Assembly (NCBI RefSeq): GCF_003201195.1
Contig: NZ_QICQ01000028.1
Coordinates: 1 to 36,188 of the forward strand
Direction of reading: 5' to 3'
Length of the DNA stretch: 36,188 nt
DNA from: Nitrosomonas eutropha
Lineage (GTDB): Bacteria; Pseudomonadota; Gammaproteobacteria; Burkholderiales; Nitrosomonadaceae
Shown: positions 9,025 through 17,895 of the stretch, one piece after another
How the letters are laid out: each line of letters begins with the position of its first letter
How positions within the stretch are numbered: the stretch's first letter is position 1
Made by a program: the position numbers and the translations under genes
The notes under the pieces: model-generated
The model's database searches: none
The model's input: the letters and a program-made list of their open reading frames with translations, nothing else
Told to the model about the DNA's origin: nothing

Positions 9025-9867
9025 ATGAAGGGTAGTAAGTTGATGGCGTTGCTATCAAGTTTTGTAGTTCTTGGTTCTTATTCAGGGCTGGCGATATCAA
9101 GCAAGTATAACCTGCCTGAACCACAGACTCCGATTGCACAGGAGATATATGATCAGCACATAATGGCTTTATGGATCTGTCTGATAATATTTGTCGGTGT
9201 ATTCGGTGTGATGGGTTATTCCATTGTCAAGCACCGTAAATCGGTTGGCTATAAAGCAGCAAATTTTCATCACAGCACGGTTGTTGAGCTGGTGTGGACA
9301 GCTATTCCTGTATTGATCTTAATCGCAATATCATGGCCAGCAACCAAAACAGTTATTGCAATGAAAGATACAAGTGAAGCAGACATTACCATCAAGGCTA
9401 CCGGATATCAGTGGATGTGGGGATATGACTACATTCAAGGAGAAGGTGAGGGAATCAGTTTTTACAGTCAGTTAGCTACTTCTCAGGATCAGATCCGTAA
9501 CCAGGCACCTAAGGGGGAAAATTATTTGCTGGAAGTGGATAATCGTGTGGTAGTACCGACTGGCAAGAAAATTAGAGTACTCATGACAGCCAATGATGTC
9601 ATCCATGCTTGGTGGGTACCTGCGCTTGGCGTAAAGCAAGACGCTATACCTGGATTTATTCGTGATGCATGGTTTAAAGTCGAAAAGCCAGGTATCTATC
9701 GTGGCCAGTGTGCTGAGCTTTGTGGTAAGGAACATGGATTTATGCCGGTAGTCGTAGAGGTAATGGAACAGGAAAAATACAGTCAGTGGGTTGCGGAGAG
9801 ACAAAAAACCGCATCAGCTGCAGTTGTGAATACAGCTCTCGTTAAAAATGAGGCGAGTAAAAACTGA
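9025..9867 (+). CDS. coxB: Cytochrome c oxidase subunit II (CuA)
   Basis: 280 residues. This subunit takes electrons from cytochrome c through a binuclear CuA centre in the periplasm. A signal sequence (about 6-25) is followed by two transmembrane helices (about 47-67 and 85-106). The cupredoxin domain carries the aromatic TGYQWMWGYDY stretch (126-136) and CuA ligands His194, Cys229, Glu231, Cys233, His237 and Met240. The sequence CAELCGKEHGFM makes it a genuine CuA-type subunit, not a quinol oxidase subunit. No C-terminal cytochrome c domain is present. It heads the cluster, with a 59-bp gap to coxA. Confidence 0.97.
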   Translation: MKGSKLMALLSSFVVLGSYSGLAISSKYNLPEPQTPIAQEIYDQHIMALWICLIIFVGVFGVMGYSIVKHRKSVGYKAANFHHSTVVELVWTAIPVLILIAISWPATKTVIAMKDTSEADITIKATGYQWMWGYDYIQGEGEGISFYSQLATSQDQIRNQAPKGENYLLEVDNRVVVPTGKKIRVLMTANDVIHAWWVPALGVKQDAIPGFIRDAWFKVEKPGIYRGQCAELCGKEHGFMPVVVEVMEQEKYSQWVAERQKTASAAVVNTALVKNEASKN

Positions 9868-9926
9868 TATATCCAGATACGGTTAGTCGGGATATAGATC
9901 AAATTAGATTAAAAAAGGAGAAGATA

Positions 9927-11504
9927 ATGGCGGTAATACAAGATGTACATGGCCATACACATGATCATCCGACCGGTATAATGCGTTGGCTAACCACTAC
10001 CAACCATAAAGATATCGGAACGCTTTATTTGTGTTTTAGTCTGGCTATGTTGTTTGTTGGTGGTTTTTTGGCCATGGGTATCAGAGCAGAACTTTTTATG
10101 CCTGGTATTCAGATATTGGAGCCTGAAGTATTTAATTCATTTACCACATTGCATGGCCTGATCATGGTATTTGGTGCCGTAATGCCAGCATGGGTGGGAT
10201 TTGCGAATTGGCAGATACCATTAATGATAGGTGCTCCAGATATGGCTTTTGCTCGTCTGAATAACTGGAGTTTCTGGTTATTGCCGATTGCAGCATTGCT
10301 ATTAATAACTTCATTTTTTGTGCCCGGCGGGGCGGCGGCCGGTGGCTGGACATTCTACCCACCACTATCCACACAAGGTGGTATGGGGACAGACATGATG
10401 TTGTTTGCAGTGCATGTCTTTGGAATGTCTTCAATTATGGGTTCTATCAACATCATTACAACCATCTTGAATATGCGCGCACCAGGCATGACATTGATGA
10501 AGATGCCAATGTTCGTGTGGAGCTGGTTAATTACTGCATACCTACTTGTATTGGTAATGCCGGTATTGGCTGGAGCTGTGACAATGGTCCTTACAGATCG
10601 TAACTTTGGTACAAGCTTCTTCAATGCTGCTGGCGGCGGTGACCCGGTTATGTTTCAACACATCTTCTGGTTCTTCGGACACCCGGAGGTATACATCATG
10701 ATATTACCGGCGTTTGGTGTGGTTTCCGAGGTTATTACAACATTTTCACGTAAACCTTTGTTTGGTTATACATCAATGGTTTATGCGATTGCCGCAATTG
10801 CATTGTTATCTTGCTTTGTATGGGCACATCACATGTTTACCGTTGGTATGCCTGTTACTGGACAACTGTTCTTCATGTACGCAACGATGTTGATTGCTGT
10901 ACCAACCGGCGTTAAGGTCTTTAACTGGACCGCAACCATGTGGCGAGGTTCTTTGACCTTTGAAACACCGATGTTGTTTTCAATAGGGTTTATCGTTCTG
11001 TTCGTTATTGGTGGATTCAGCGGTGTTGTTTGCGCAATAGTCCCAATCGATGTGCAAGTACAAGATACCTACTATGTCATTGCGCACTTCCATTACGTGT
11101 TGGTTTCGGGGGCATTGTTTGCATTATTCTCAGGTGCATACTACTGGTTACCAAAATGGACTGGTCATATGTACAACGAAACATTGGGTAAGTGGCATTT
11201 CTGGCTGTCAATGATTTTCTTTAATGTAGCATTCTTTGTTCAGCATTTCCTTGGATTAGCTGGTATGCCTCGTAGAATTCCGGATTATGCACTCCAGTTT
11301 GCTGACTTCAATATGATTTCCAGTATCGGTGCATTTGGATTCGGATTGACACAGTTGCTGTTTGTATACATTGTTATTAAATGTGTACGTGGTGGAGAAA
11401 AGGCTGCAGATAAAACATGGGAAGGGGCACATACTCTGGAATGGACGCATTTGCCTTCACCAGCTCCATACCATAGTTTTGAAACACCACCTGTCGTTAA
11501 ATAA
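9927..11504 (+). CDS. coxA: Cytochrome c oxidase subunit I
   Basis: 525 residues, the catalytic heme-copper subunit with about 12 transmembrane helices. Visible ligands are His76 and His389 for heme a, His387 for heme a3, and His252, His301 and His302 for CuB. Tyr256 in GHPEVY is the cross-linked tyrosine. Proton-path residues are also present: Asp105 (PDMAF) and Glu254 for the D channel, Lys330 (PTGVK) for the K channel. This is the A1-type pattern expected of a proton-pumping aa3 oxidase. AAAAAGGAGAAGATA precedes the ATG. The next gene starts 12 bp downstream. Confidence 0.97.
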   Translation: MAVIQDVHGHTHDHPTGIMRWLTTTNHKDIGTLYLCFSLAMLFVGGFLAMGIRAELFMPGIQILEPEVFNSFTTLHGLIMVFGAVMPAWVGFANWQIPLMIGAPDMAFARLNNWSFWLLPIAALLLITSFFVPGGAAAGGWTFYPPLSTQGGMGTDMMLFAVHVFGMSSIMGSINIITTILNMRAPGMTLMKMPMFVWSWLITAYLLVLVMPVLAGAVTMVLTDRNFGTSFFNAAGGGDPVMFQHIFWFFGHPEVYIMILPAFGVVSEVITTFSRKPLFGYTSMVYAIAAIALLSCFVWAHHMFTVGMPVTGQLFFMYATMLIAVPTGVKVFNWTATMWRGSLTFETPMLFSIGFIVLFVIGGFSGVVCAIVPIDVQVQDTYYVIAHFHYVLVSGALFALFSGAYYWLPKWTGHMYNETLGKWHFWLSMIFFNVAFFVQHFLGLAGMPRRIPDYALQFADFNMISSIGAFGFGLTQLLFVYIVIKCVRGGEKAADKTWEGAHTLEWTHLPSPAPYHSFETPPVVK

Positions 11505-11516
11505 GCAGGTATAGAA

Positions 11517-11624
11517 ATGACTGAAAATAAGGATACAGAATTACAACGCAGAAAATTACGTACTGCATCAATTCTAGTTATCTTGGTAATAGTAGTTTTT
11601 ATAGTAACCGCTGTATCTAAATAG
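11517..11624 (+). CDS. Cytochrome oxidase small assembly protein (35 aa)
   Basis: A 35-residue peptide between coxA and cox11. It has a charged N-terminus with KDTELQRRKLRTA, then one hydrophobic helix (about 18-33, ILVILVIVVFIV) and a short tail. Size, topology and position match the small assembly peptide seen at this place in betaproteobacterial cox operons. A weak AGGTATAGAA lies upstream. The gaps of 12 bp to coxA and 14 bp to cox11 leave little room for anything but an operon gene. The function is known mainly from genomic position. Confidence 0.75.
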   Translation: MTENKDTELQRRKLRTASILVILVIVVFIVTAVSK

Positions 11625-11638
11625 GAATAAAACAAGAC

Positions 11639-12157
11639 GTGACCAAGACCAGCAACATAGATATATTAAAAAAATTACTTATTTTTAGTGTGGTTATGTT
11701 TGGTTTTGGTTACGCGCTTGTACCTATATACAAGAAATTCTGTGAAGTAACCGGTATATACGAGCTAGAACGTCCGGACACAGTATCTAAAAAGATCAAA
11801 GTAGATATTACAAGGGAGATCAATTTACAGTTAGATGCAAATATACGTGGACTTCCCTGGAAATTTAAGCCACTGCAATCTCATATTCGTTTACATCCTG
11901 GCAAACTTACAGAAGTTATGTATGAAATCAGTAACGAATCTGAAGAGCCCCAAATTGGGCAGGCTATCCCAAGTTACAGCCCCAAAAACCTTGAAAGATA
12001 TTTGAAAAAAGTTGAGTGTTTTTGTTTCTCACAACAGGAACTCGGTGGTAAGGAGACCAAGCAATTACCAGTCAGATTTCTGATAGATCCAGAAATGCCT
12101 GACGATATTCATACCGCGACAATTTCATATACCTTTTTCAAGGTCAAAGCTAATTGA
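11639..12157 (+). CDS. ctaG: Cytochrome c oxidase assembly protein Cox11 (CtaG)
   Basis: 172 residues. Cox11 delivers copper to the CuB site of subunit I. One N-terminal membrane helix (about 12-30) is followed by a periplasmic immunoglobulin-like domain. The copper-binding Cys-x-Cys is ECFCF (Cys127 and Cys129), and Cys35 lies just after the helix in KKFCEVTG. FFIDPE-type sequence appears as RFLIDPEM. The start is GTG at 11639 with AGGAATAAA upstream; no nearer ATG fits the conserved N-terminus. It lies between the small assembly ORF and coxC, its usual place. Confidence 0.95.
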   Translation: MTKTSNIDILKKLLIFSVVMFGFGYALVPIYKKFCEVTGIYELERPDTVSKKIKVDITREINLQLDANIRGLPWKFKPLQSHIRLHPGKLTEVMYEISNESEEPQIGQAIPSYSPKNLERYLKKVECFCFSQQELGGKETKQLPVRFLIDPEMPDDIHTATISYTFFKVKAN

Positions 12158-12348
12158 ACAGGGGTGTGCACAATAAAGGTATTATTAAGTGGTACTCTTC
12201 TATTTCAAGTTACAGAGATTGTTTGGCTTTATTTATACCAAGTTCAACAATAATCAGTAACTTTGCATAGCATGCAGTTTTATTTTAAATTAATTATCAA
12301 TAGTCGGGCTTGTAGCAGGTTAAGTTTAATAATGAGGAGGAAGATTAT

Positions 12349-13194
12349 ATGAGTCAAGGAACGGGTTATTATGTACCCTCTCCATCCAAGTGGCCAATCA
12401 TAGGAACAGCGGCTCTCTTTTTCATGGCGTTTGGGGCGGCATTTACTATGAGTAAATTGCCTCTTGGATATGGCATGTTGCTCACTGGGTTGGCCATACT
12501 CGCCTTCCTGATTTATGGCTGGTTCCGAGAAGTTGCACTTGAAAGTGAAGCAGGCAAGTATAAGGTTCAAGAAGATAAATCCTTCAGATGGAGTATGGGA
12601 TGGTTTATTTTCTCCGAAGTTATGTTCTTTGCATCATTTTTTGGTGCATTGTTTTATATGCGTGTTCTTTCAGTACCTTGGCTGGCTGGATCCGGACAGG
12701 AGCTGCTTTGGCCCGATTTTGCCGGAGGATGGCCTACAGCCGGGCCGGGATTTGATGAGAAATTTACCCCTATGGGAGCATGGGGAATCCCTGCCATCAA
12801 TACGACGTTGTTGCTGACTTCTGGTATCACTATCACTCTCGCACATTGGGCATTAAAAAAGAATGACCGCGGTGCTTTAAAGCTGTGGTTATTTGCGACT
12901 ATAGCATTGGGTATCACGTTCCTTGGTTTCCAGATATATGAATATGGACATGCATATGCTGACCTGAACCTCAAGATGACCAGTGGTGCATATGGATCAA
13001 CTTTCTTCATGTTAACGGGATTCCATGGATTCCACGTAACGGTTGGCACAATTATGTTGATCGCAATCTTCTTCAGAAGTTTGAACGGCCATTTTACGCC
13101 GGAACACCATTTTGGATTTGAAGGGGTAGCCTGGTACTGGCACTTCGTTGACGTTGTTTGGTTGGCATTGTTTATATTTGTCTATTTACTGTAA
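12349..13194 (+). CDS. coxC: Cytochrome c oxidase subunit III
   Basis: 281 residues, the polytopic subunit III that stabilises the oxidase and its D-channel proton uptake. About seven hydrophobic segments are visible. Family hallmarks are WFIFSEVMFFASFFGALFY, LLTSGITITLAHWAL, LGITFLGFQIYEYGHAY, TGFHGFHVTVGT and the C-terminal VAWYWHFVDVVWL. TGAGGAGGAAG is a very strong ribosome binding site before the ATG. The 191-bp gap after cox11 holds no clear gene, whereas related operons often place a small DUF2970 gene there. Confidence 0.96.
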   Translation: MSQGTGYYVPSPSKWPIIGTAALFFMAFGAAFTMSKLPLGYGMLLTGLAILAFLIYGWFREVALESEAGKYKVQEDKSFRWSMGWFIFSEVMFFASFFGALFYMRVLSVPWLAGSGQELLWPDFAGGWPTAGPGFDEKFTPMGAWGIPAINTTLLLTSGITITLAHWALKKNDRGALKLWLFATIALGITFLGFQIYEYGHAYADLNLKMTSGAYGSTFFMLTGFHGFHVTVGTIMLIAIFFRSLNGHFTPEHHFGFEGVAWYWHFVDVVWLALFIFVYLL

Positions 13195-13218
13195 CTCGTA
13201 GAAGTAAATAACGGAGAA

Positions 13219-13253
13219 AAGGTTCGATTCTGTCAGATAAAGAATCGAACCTT
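13219..13253 (+). other. 12-bp perfect hairpin between coxC and SURF1
   Basis: AAGGTTCGATTC (13219-13230) pairs with GAATCGAACCTT (13242-13253) around an 11-base loop. It lies between the coxC stop and the SURF1 ATG. No T run follows on the plus strand, so it is more likely an mRNA-stabilising or processing structure, or a partial attenuator, than a full terminator. It could uncouple the abundant structural transcript from the assembly genes. Confidence 0.5.
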
Positions 13254-13286
13254 AAAAATTTATATGGTTGTGTACAAGGCTATCTG

Positions 13287-14006
13287 ATGCCTGGTTTTCT
13301 ACAACAATTCAAGCCATCGCTATGGTCAACAATAGTTACTATATTTGCGATCGCTGTCTTTTTGAAACTGGGTTTTTGGCAATTATCCAGAGCAGAGGAA
13401 AAAGATAATCGTTTTTCTCTTATAGAATACTATGCCCAGCAACCACCCGTTATAATTCCAGAATCACTTGTAAAGCTAAACGATTATTTATATCGTCGAG
13501 TTGAAGTTGATGGGTATTTTGATCCGGAGCGGAGTATATTTCTTGATAACAAAATTCATCAGGGAATTGCGGGCTATCATGTACTTACGCCCCTACGATT
13601 AGCGAACAGCTCAATAGATATATTGGTCAACCGGGGCTGGGTAGCTGTAGGTAATGACCGGTCAGTTTTGCCCAATATTCGCACCCCAAAAGGATTGGTT
13701 CATATCCTCGGAATCGTAGTATCACCATCAATCAAAACGCTATCGCTTTCAGACGATGATATTAAAGGTAACGTTTGGCAAAATTTTGACCTGGATACTT
13801 ATCAAGGCATGACCGGTCTTACCTTGCAACCTTTGTTACTATTGCAGCAAAATGATGCAACAGACGATGGTTTAATTAGGCAATGGGGAAATCCGGATTC
13901 CGGTTCTTCAAGAAATACAGGTTACGCTCTTCAGTGGTTCTCATTCGCCGCAATGACTTTTATCATCTACATTGTATTAAATGTCAAACGAAAAAGTAAC
14001 GCGTAG
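13287..14006 (+). CDS. SURF1-family cytochrome oxidase biogenesis protein
   Basis: 239 residues. SURF1 (Shy1) assists heme a insertion into subunit I. The layout is typical: an N-terminal membrane helix (about 12-30) followed by LGFWQLSRAEEKDNR, a large periplasmic domain with DGYFDPERSIFLDNKI and ILVNRGWVA, and a C-terminal helix (about 215-235, LQWFSFAAMTFIIYIVL). The ATG at 13287 has only a weak AAGG upstream. The gene overlaps the start of the Sco-like gene by 26 bp. Confidence 0.93.
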   Translation: MPGFLQQFKPSLWSTIVTIFAIAVFLKLGFWQLSRAEEKDNRFSLIEYYAQQPPVIIPESLVKLNDYLYRRVEVDGYFDPERSIFLDNKIHQGIAGYHVLTPLRLANSSIDILVNRGWVAVGNDRSVLPNIRTPKGLVHILGIVVSPSIKTLSLSDDDIKGNVWQNFDLDTYQGMTGLTLQPLLLLQQNDATDDGLIRQWGNPDSGSSRNTGYALQWFSFAAMTFIIYIVLNVKRKSNA

Positions 14007-14562
14007 TCGACTTACTCTAATTATATTAATACTGGTGATATTATCGCCAATCGTAATCTCATCCATCTTGCACCGATGGGATTTCCGTCCGGACCAAACC
14101 GTAAATTATGGTGAGTTACTGGAAGTCAAACCATTACAGGGGACAGCAACAAATCTCAAAGACAACACAATCTTCCGAAGTCGTCAATTAAAAGGCACGT
14201 GGAGTTTATTGACGATTGACTCGGGAAAGTGTGATGGATATTGTCAGGAAAAACTTTACATAATGAGACAAATTCGCTTGGCTCAGAATGTTGATAAGGA
14301 TAAGGTTCAGCGAATATGGTTAATTAATGACGATATCAAACCTGATCCTGAAATAATGGATAAATATGAAGGTACTAGATTGGTTCTTGCACAGGGAAGA
14401 AATCTATTGGATGAATTCCCCTTTGTGAGCAGACAGGATGATCACATCTATGTTATCGATCCGATGGGGAATTTAATGATGAGATATCCCAAGGATCCAG
14501 ATCCAAAAAAGATGATTGGAGATTTGAAAAGATTGCTAAAACTTTCACATCCCGAGTATTAG
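13981..14562 (+). CDS. Sco/thioredoxin-fold oxidase assembly protein, divergent
   Basis: 193 residues. One N-terminal membrane helix (about 10-30) anchors a periplasmic domain that looks thioredoxin-like. The Cys-x3-Cys pair Cys84/Cys88 (GKCDGYCQEKL) is that of Sco copper chaperones, and His155 (DDHIYVIDPMGNLMMRYP) may be the third ligand. The segment before the cysteines lacks the usual FGFTHCPDVCP sequence, so the protein is a distant Sco relative, of the kind seen after SURF1 in betaproteobacterial cox operons. It probably helps copper or redox maturation of subunit II. It overlaps SURF1 by 26 bp. Confidence 0.8.
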   Translation: MSNEKVTRSRLTLIILILVILSPIVISSILHRWDFRPDQTVNYGELLEVKPLQGTATNLKDNTIFRSRQLKGTWSLLTIDSGKCDGYCQEKLYIMRQIRLAQNVDKDKVQRIWLINDDIKPDPEIMDKYEGTRLVLAQGRNLLDEFPFVSRQDDHIYVIDPMGNLMMRYPKDPDPKKMIGDLKRLLKLSHPEY

Positions 14563-14652
14563 CTGAAGATTCCCAGATAGCATATTAGCGAAAGAAAGCA
14601 AACAGGTGCCATAACATCTGTAACTATGAATTAGTTTCATAAGGAGTGAGTG

Positions 14653-15549
14653 ATGTCAACAAATCCATTAGTCTGGCAACAGGCGACTGTGCGTATTCAG
14701 CAGTTTTACCGACTTACTAAACCACGAGTAGTTTCTCTAATCGTTTTCACTGCTGTGATTGGTATGTTTTTATCGGTCCCTGGTGCGGTGCCCCTAGACA
14801 AGTTGCTCCTGGGTACGATTGGAATATCACTTGTTGCCGGCGCAGCCGCCGCGCTTAATTGCCTGGTTGAGTATAAGTTTGATGCAATCATGGCTCGAAC
14901 AAAGGGACGACCCTTACCCCAGGGAAAAGTAAGTGTTCCTGAAACGCTGTTCTTTCTGGTAATGGTTGGCGGGCTTGGGCTCTTCATTCTCCACCAATGG
15001 ATAAACCCTTTGACCATGTGGCTAACTCTCGGCACATTTGTAGGGTATGCAATTATATACACTGTAATACTCAAACCACTCACACCACAAAATATCGTCA
15101 TTGGGGGTGCGTCTGGCGCTATGCCACCTGTATTGGGGTGGGCAGCAATTACAGGGGAAATCTCAGCTGATGCCTTGTTATTGTTCCTCATTATTTTTGC
15201 CTGGACACCTCCACATTTCTGGGCACTGGCGCTTTACCGTAAGTCAGATTATGCAAAAATTGGGATGCCAATGCTCCCGGTAACACACGGTGAGGAGTTT
15301 ACTCGCCTGCATGTACTACTTTATACAATCATTCTTTGTATCGCTACAGTTTTGCCCTATCTCACTCAGATGAGTGGCTTGATTTATCTCGTAAGTGTGC
15401 TGATTCTTGATGCAATATTTCTTTATTACGCTATCAGGATCTACTTGCACTACACTGACCAAATTGCCAGGGAGGCTTTCCGCTACTCTATAATTTATCT
15501 GGCGTTACTGTTTACTGCGCTATTGGTGGATCACTATTTTTATTTCTGA
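14653..15549 (+). CDS. ctaB: Protoheme IX farnesyltransferase (heme O synthase)
   Basis: 298 residues, a UbiA-superfamily membrane enzyme that adds a farnesyl group to heme B to make heme O. The first Mg-binding region reads [21 protein letters not shown], where Glu replaces the first Asp of NxxxDxxxD. The second region contains [26 protein letters not shown]. Eight or nine membrane helices are expected. I start at ATG 14653 because AAGGAG is 6 bases upstream; a GTG directly before it is less likely. Heme A synthase (ctaA), commonly adjacent, is absent here. A strong terminator follows. Confidence 0.95.
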   Translation: MSTNPLVWQQATVRIQQFYRLTKPRVVSLIVFTAVIGMFLSVPGAVPLDKLLLGTIGISLVAGAAAALNCLVEYKFDAIMARTKGRPLPQGKVSVPETLFFLVMVGGLGLFILHQWINPLTMWLTLGTFVGYAIIYTVILKPLTPQNIVIGGASGAMPPVLGWAAITGEISADALLLFLIIFAWTPPHFWALALYRKSDYAKIGMPMLPVTHGEEFTRLHVLLYTIILCIATVLPYLTQMSGLIYLVSVLILDAIFLYYAIRIYLHYTDQIAREAFRYSIIYLALLFTALLVDHYFYF

Positions 15550-15578
15550 TACCAGAAAAAAACGAATTCTCTAAAAAA

Positions 15579-15621
15579 AACAGCCCGATAAGGATGTAAT
15601 TTTTATCGGGCTGTTTTTTTT
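15579..15621. terminator. Bidirectional intrinsic terminator between ctaB and glcD
   Basis: AACAGCCCGATAA (15579-15591) pairs perfectly with TTATCGGGCTGTT (15603-15615). An A run precedes the stem and an eight-T run follows (15614-15621), so it can end transcription from both the ctaB side and the converging FAD-oxidase gene. Confidence 0.92.
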
Positions 15622-15642
15622 GTTTATCTGGCTGAAAAACAT

Positions 15643-17013
15643 TCAGGGAAATAATTTCCCTGGATTCAAGATATTACAAGGATCAAATGTTAATTTGATC
15701 TGCTTCATTAAAGTCAAAGTAGCCTCATTGAGTTCTTTATTGATATAAGGTCGCTTTTCAGAACCGATACCATGCTCACCAGAAAGTGTTCCATTAAGGC
15801 TGATCACCAGATCAAATATCTGATTCAGGCATTTATACGCACGCCCACTCTCTCCAGGATTATCCGGATCAATCAGCAGATTAACATGAATATTTCCATT
15901 GCCAGCATGGCCAAAATTTACGTTGGGTATCTGATATTGCTTACATAATGAAGATAATCCGGTTAACAGTCGGGGAATTTTATCGACAGGCACTACAATA
16001 TCCTCATTTATTTTCTTCGGCGCGATATCTCTTAGCAAGGGTGATAACGTTTTTCTGGCCTTCCACAAATCCGCAGCATTTTGGACAGGTAATGCCTTTA
16101 ACAACCCGGAATTTTGGCAAGCAGCTAGAAGCCTGGTTGTTGTTTCCGAAATTTCGTGTTCTGTACCATCGACTTCTATCATCAACATGGCACGAGAATC
16201 GTCCGGCAACATCCCAGGATTCCTGGAACGAATAAGATCAAGTGAGCCGGAATCCAGAAATTCAAGCGCGCTGGGTCCTTGCGGCTCTTTCATAATAGTT
16301 GCTATCGCTGATGCACAACTCACAGCATTCTGATAATGAGCAACAAGTCCGCTTCTTGCCGCAGGTAACGGGGTTAACTTAAGTGTTGCCTCGGTTATAA
16401 CGGCAAGTGTACCTTCTGATCCGATCAATAGCCGGGTGAGGTCGTACCCGACAACACCCTTGGTGGTATAGCACCCCGTTTTAATAATATCACCCTGTCC
16501 TGTTACTGCAGTCAGCCCTAATACATGATCGCGGGTTGTGCCATATTTAACAGCATGTGGCCCCCCTGCACAGGTGGCAAGATTTCCGCCGATACTTGAA
16601 AAAGCAGCACTGGAAGGATCGGGTGGCCAAAAAAAACCAGAAGGCTTGACAGCCACCTGGACAGATTCATTTAAAACACCTGGTTCTGCAACGAGTACTC
16701 GATTGGCCGTATCGATCGATATGATCCGTGTCATGCGTTCCAGTGAAAGTGAAGCGCCTCCTTGCTCGGCAAGACTGCCGCCAGCAGTGCCGGTACCTCT
16801 CCCACGAGGTGTTAAAGGAATCTTAAATCGATTACATAACTGGATTATCTTCACGACTTCATCAGTCGTCAAAGGGAAAATGACACACTCAGGCGGAAAA
16901 TACTTCCTGCTGTTATCGTAGGCGTAAGCGTAACAATCAACCGGATCAAGATAGAGACGGTCGGATGGAATCAGATTCTGTAGTAACTGAATAAACTCAG
17001 CGGGCAGCAGCAT
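15643..17013 (-). CDS. glcD: FAD-linked oxidase, GlcD/D-lactate dehydrogenase family
   Basis: 456 residues, a VAO-type flavoprotein. The FAD_binding_4 domain (about 35-215) has the diphosphate-binding TPRGRGTGTAGGSLAEQGG and SSAAFSSIGGNLATCAGG. The C-terminal FAD-oxidase domain contains NFGHAGNGNIHVNLL and SGEHGIGSEKRPYI. The family oxidises 2-hydroxy acids, with glycolate or D-lactate the likely substrates. The full glycolate oxidase needs GlcE and GlcF, which are not in the window, so the D-lactate alternative stays open. The gene is 36 bp downstream of the BON gene on the same strand. Confidence 0.88.
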   Translation of the reverse strand: MLLPAEFIQLLQNLIPSDRLYLDPVDCYAYAYDNSRKYFPPECVIFPLTTDEVVKIIQLCNRFKIPLTPRGRGTGTAGGSLAEQGGASLSLERMTRIISIDTANRVLVAEPGVLNESVQVAVKPSGFFWPPDPSSAAFSSIGGNLATCAGGPHAVKYGTTRDHVLGLTAVTGQGDIIKTGCYTTKGVVGYDLTRLLIGSEGTLAVITEATLKLTPLPAARSGLVAHYQNAVSCASAIATIMKEPQGPSALEFLDSGSLDLIRSRNPGMLPDDSRAMLMIEVDGTEHEISETTTRLLAACQNSGLLKALPVQNAADLWKARKTLSPLLRDIAPKKINEDIVVPVDKIPRLLTGLSSLCKQYQIPNVNFGHAGNGNIHVNLLIDPDNPGESGRAYKCLNQIFDLVISLNGTLSGEHGIGSEKRPYINKELNEATLTLMKQIKLTFDPCNILNPGKLFP

Positions 17014-17049
17014 TTATTGATGCCTGAAGATGTTCTGAAAAGGTACTTA

Positions 17050-17637
17050 CTAATCAAGATATTCAAATACCTTAACCACCTTTAATACACTTTCCGTCGT
17101 ACTGGCAATACGTGTAGCGGTGTCCCCCTCTTTTCTGGTAACCAGCCCCAGTAAATACACCACACCGTTTTCTGTAACAACTTTTATGTGGTTCATCTGG
17201 AACACCTTGTTATTAATGAAACGGGCCTTTACCTTGGAAGTAATTAAAGCATCATTACTGCGAGAAGATAACGAGCTCTTGGGAGCAATAGTAATTTCAT
17301 TGGAAATATTTTGTACGTTTTCAATGCTCATTGCCAATTTCTCAATCTCTTTTTTGGTGAATTCATCGGGGGCCTCACCAGTCAGCAAAACGTTACGGTT
17401 AAAACTGGTGACATTGACATGCACTCTGTCGCCCAATCGTTCGCCAATTCTGCGACTGGTTTTAAGTTCAATTCCCTCGTCATCTATGTACATTCCACTA
17501 CTACGGCGATCTTCTACCATTAACGCTCCGGCTCCCGCACCAACCCCCACGCCTGTTAAGATCATTGGCGCACAACCTGGTAGAAGGAACAATAAAGCCT
17601 GTATCCACAATATCAATCTGATGAAAGTGTTTTGCAT
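17050..17637 (-). CDS. BON-domain lipoprotein (DolP/YraP-like)
   Basis: 195 residues. A signal peptide ends in the lipobox FLLPGC (Cys22), followed by a glycine-rich GVGVGAGAGALMVEDRRSSG segment. Two BON domains follow (about 60-120 and 128-195), the first with NVLLTGEAPDEFTKKEIEKLA and the second with VVYLLGLVTRKEGDTATRIA. This is the layout of E. coli DolP (YraP), which binds anionic phospholipids and supports outer-membrane integrity. It is read away from the PilH-like gene and toward glcD. Confidence 0.88.
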   Translation of the reverse strand: MQNTFIRLILWIQALLFLLPGCAPMILTGVGVGAGAGALMVEDRRSSGMYIDDEGIELKTSRRIGERLGDRVHVNVTSFNRNVLLTGEAPDEFTKKEIEKLAMSIENVQNISNEITIAPKSSLSSRSNDALITSKVKARFINNKVFQMNHIKVVTENGVVYLLGLVTRKEGDTATRIASTTESVLKVVKVFEYLD

Positions 17638-17895
17638 AATGATTTAAACGTAAAATAAACTTAATCTATCTACCCAAAATAAAAGTCTGAAAACGCTCGG
17701 GCACAAGTCATTGAACCAGCAGCAAAATTATACGAAAATACAAAGCATATAGTCTACACTGCTTTAACCTATACTGATGGTTAACCGCTGTGCTTTATTG
17801 TCTGCGGGTAAAGCCTTAAAATACAAAGTTGATATTTCTGCCCGGTTTTATTTGGAGACCGTGTGAACAAATACAAATTTTATTGAGAATCTCGC

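Noticed and set aside
10162..10624. Minus-strand frames inside coxA
   Set aside because: They lie opposite a highly conserved subunit I gene and show no family features.
12166..12270. Possible 34-codon GTG-start ORF in the cox11-coxC gap, where a DUF2970 gene is often found
   Set aside because: No similarity to the DUF2970 pattern, no hydrophobic helix, no good ribosome binding site.
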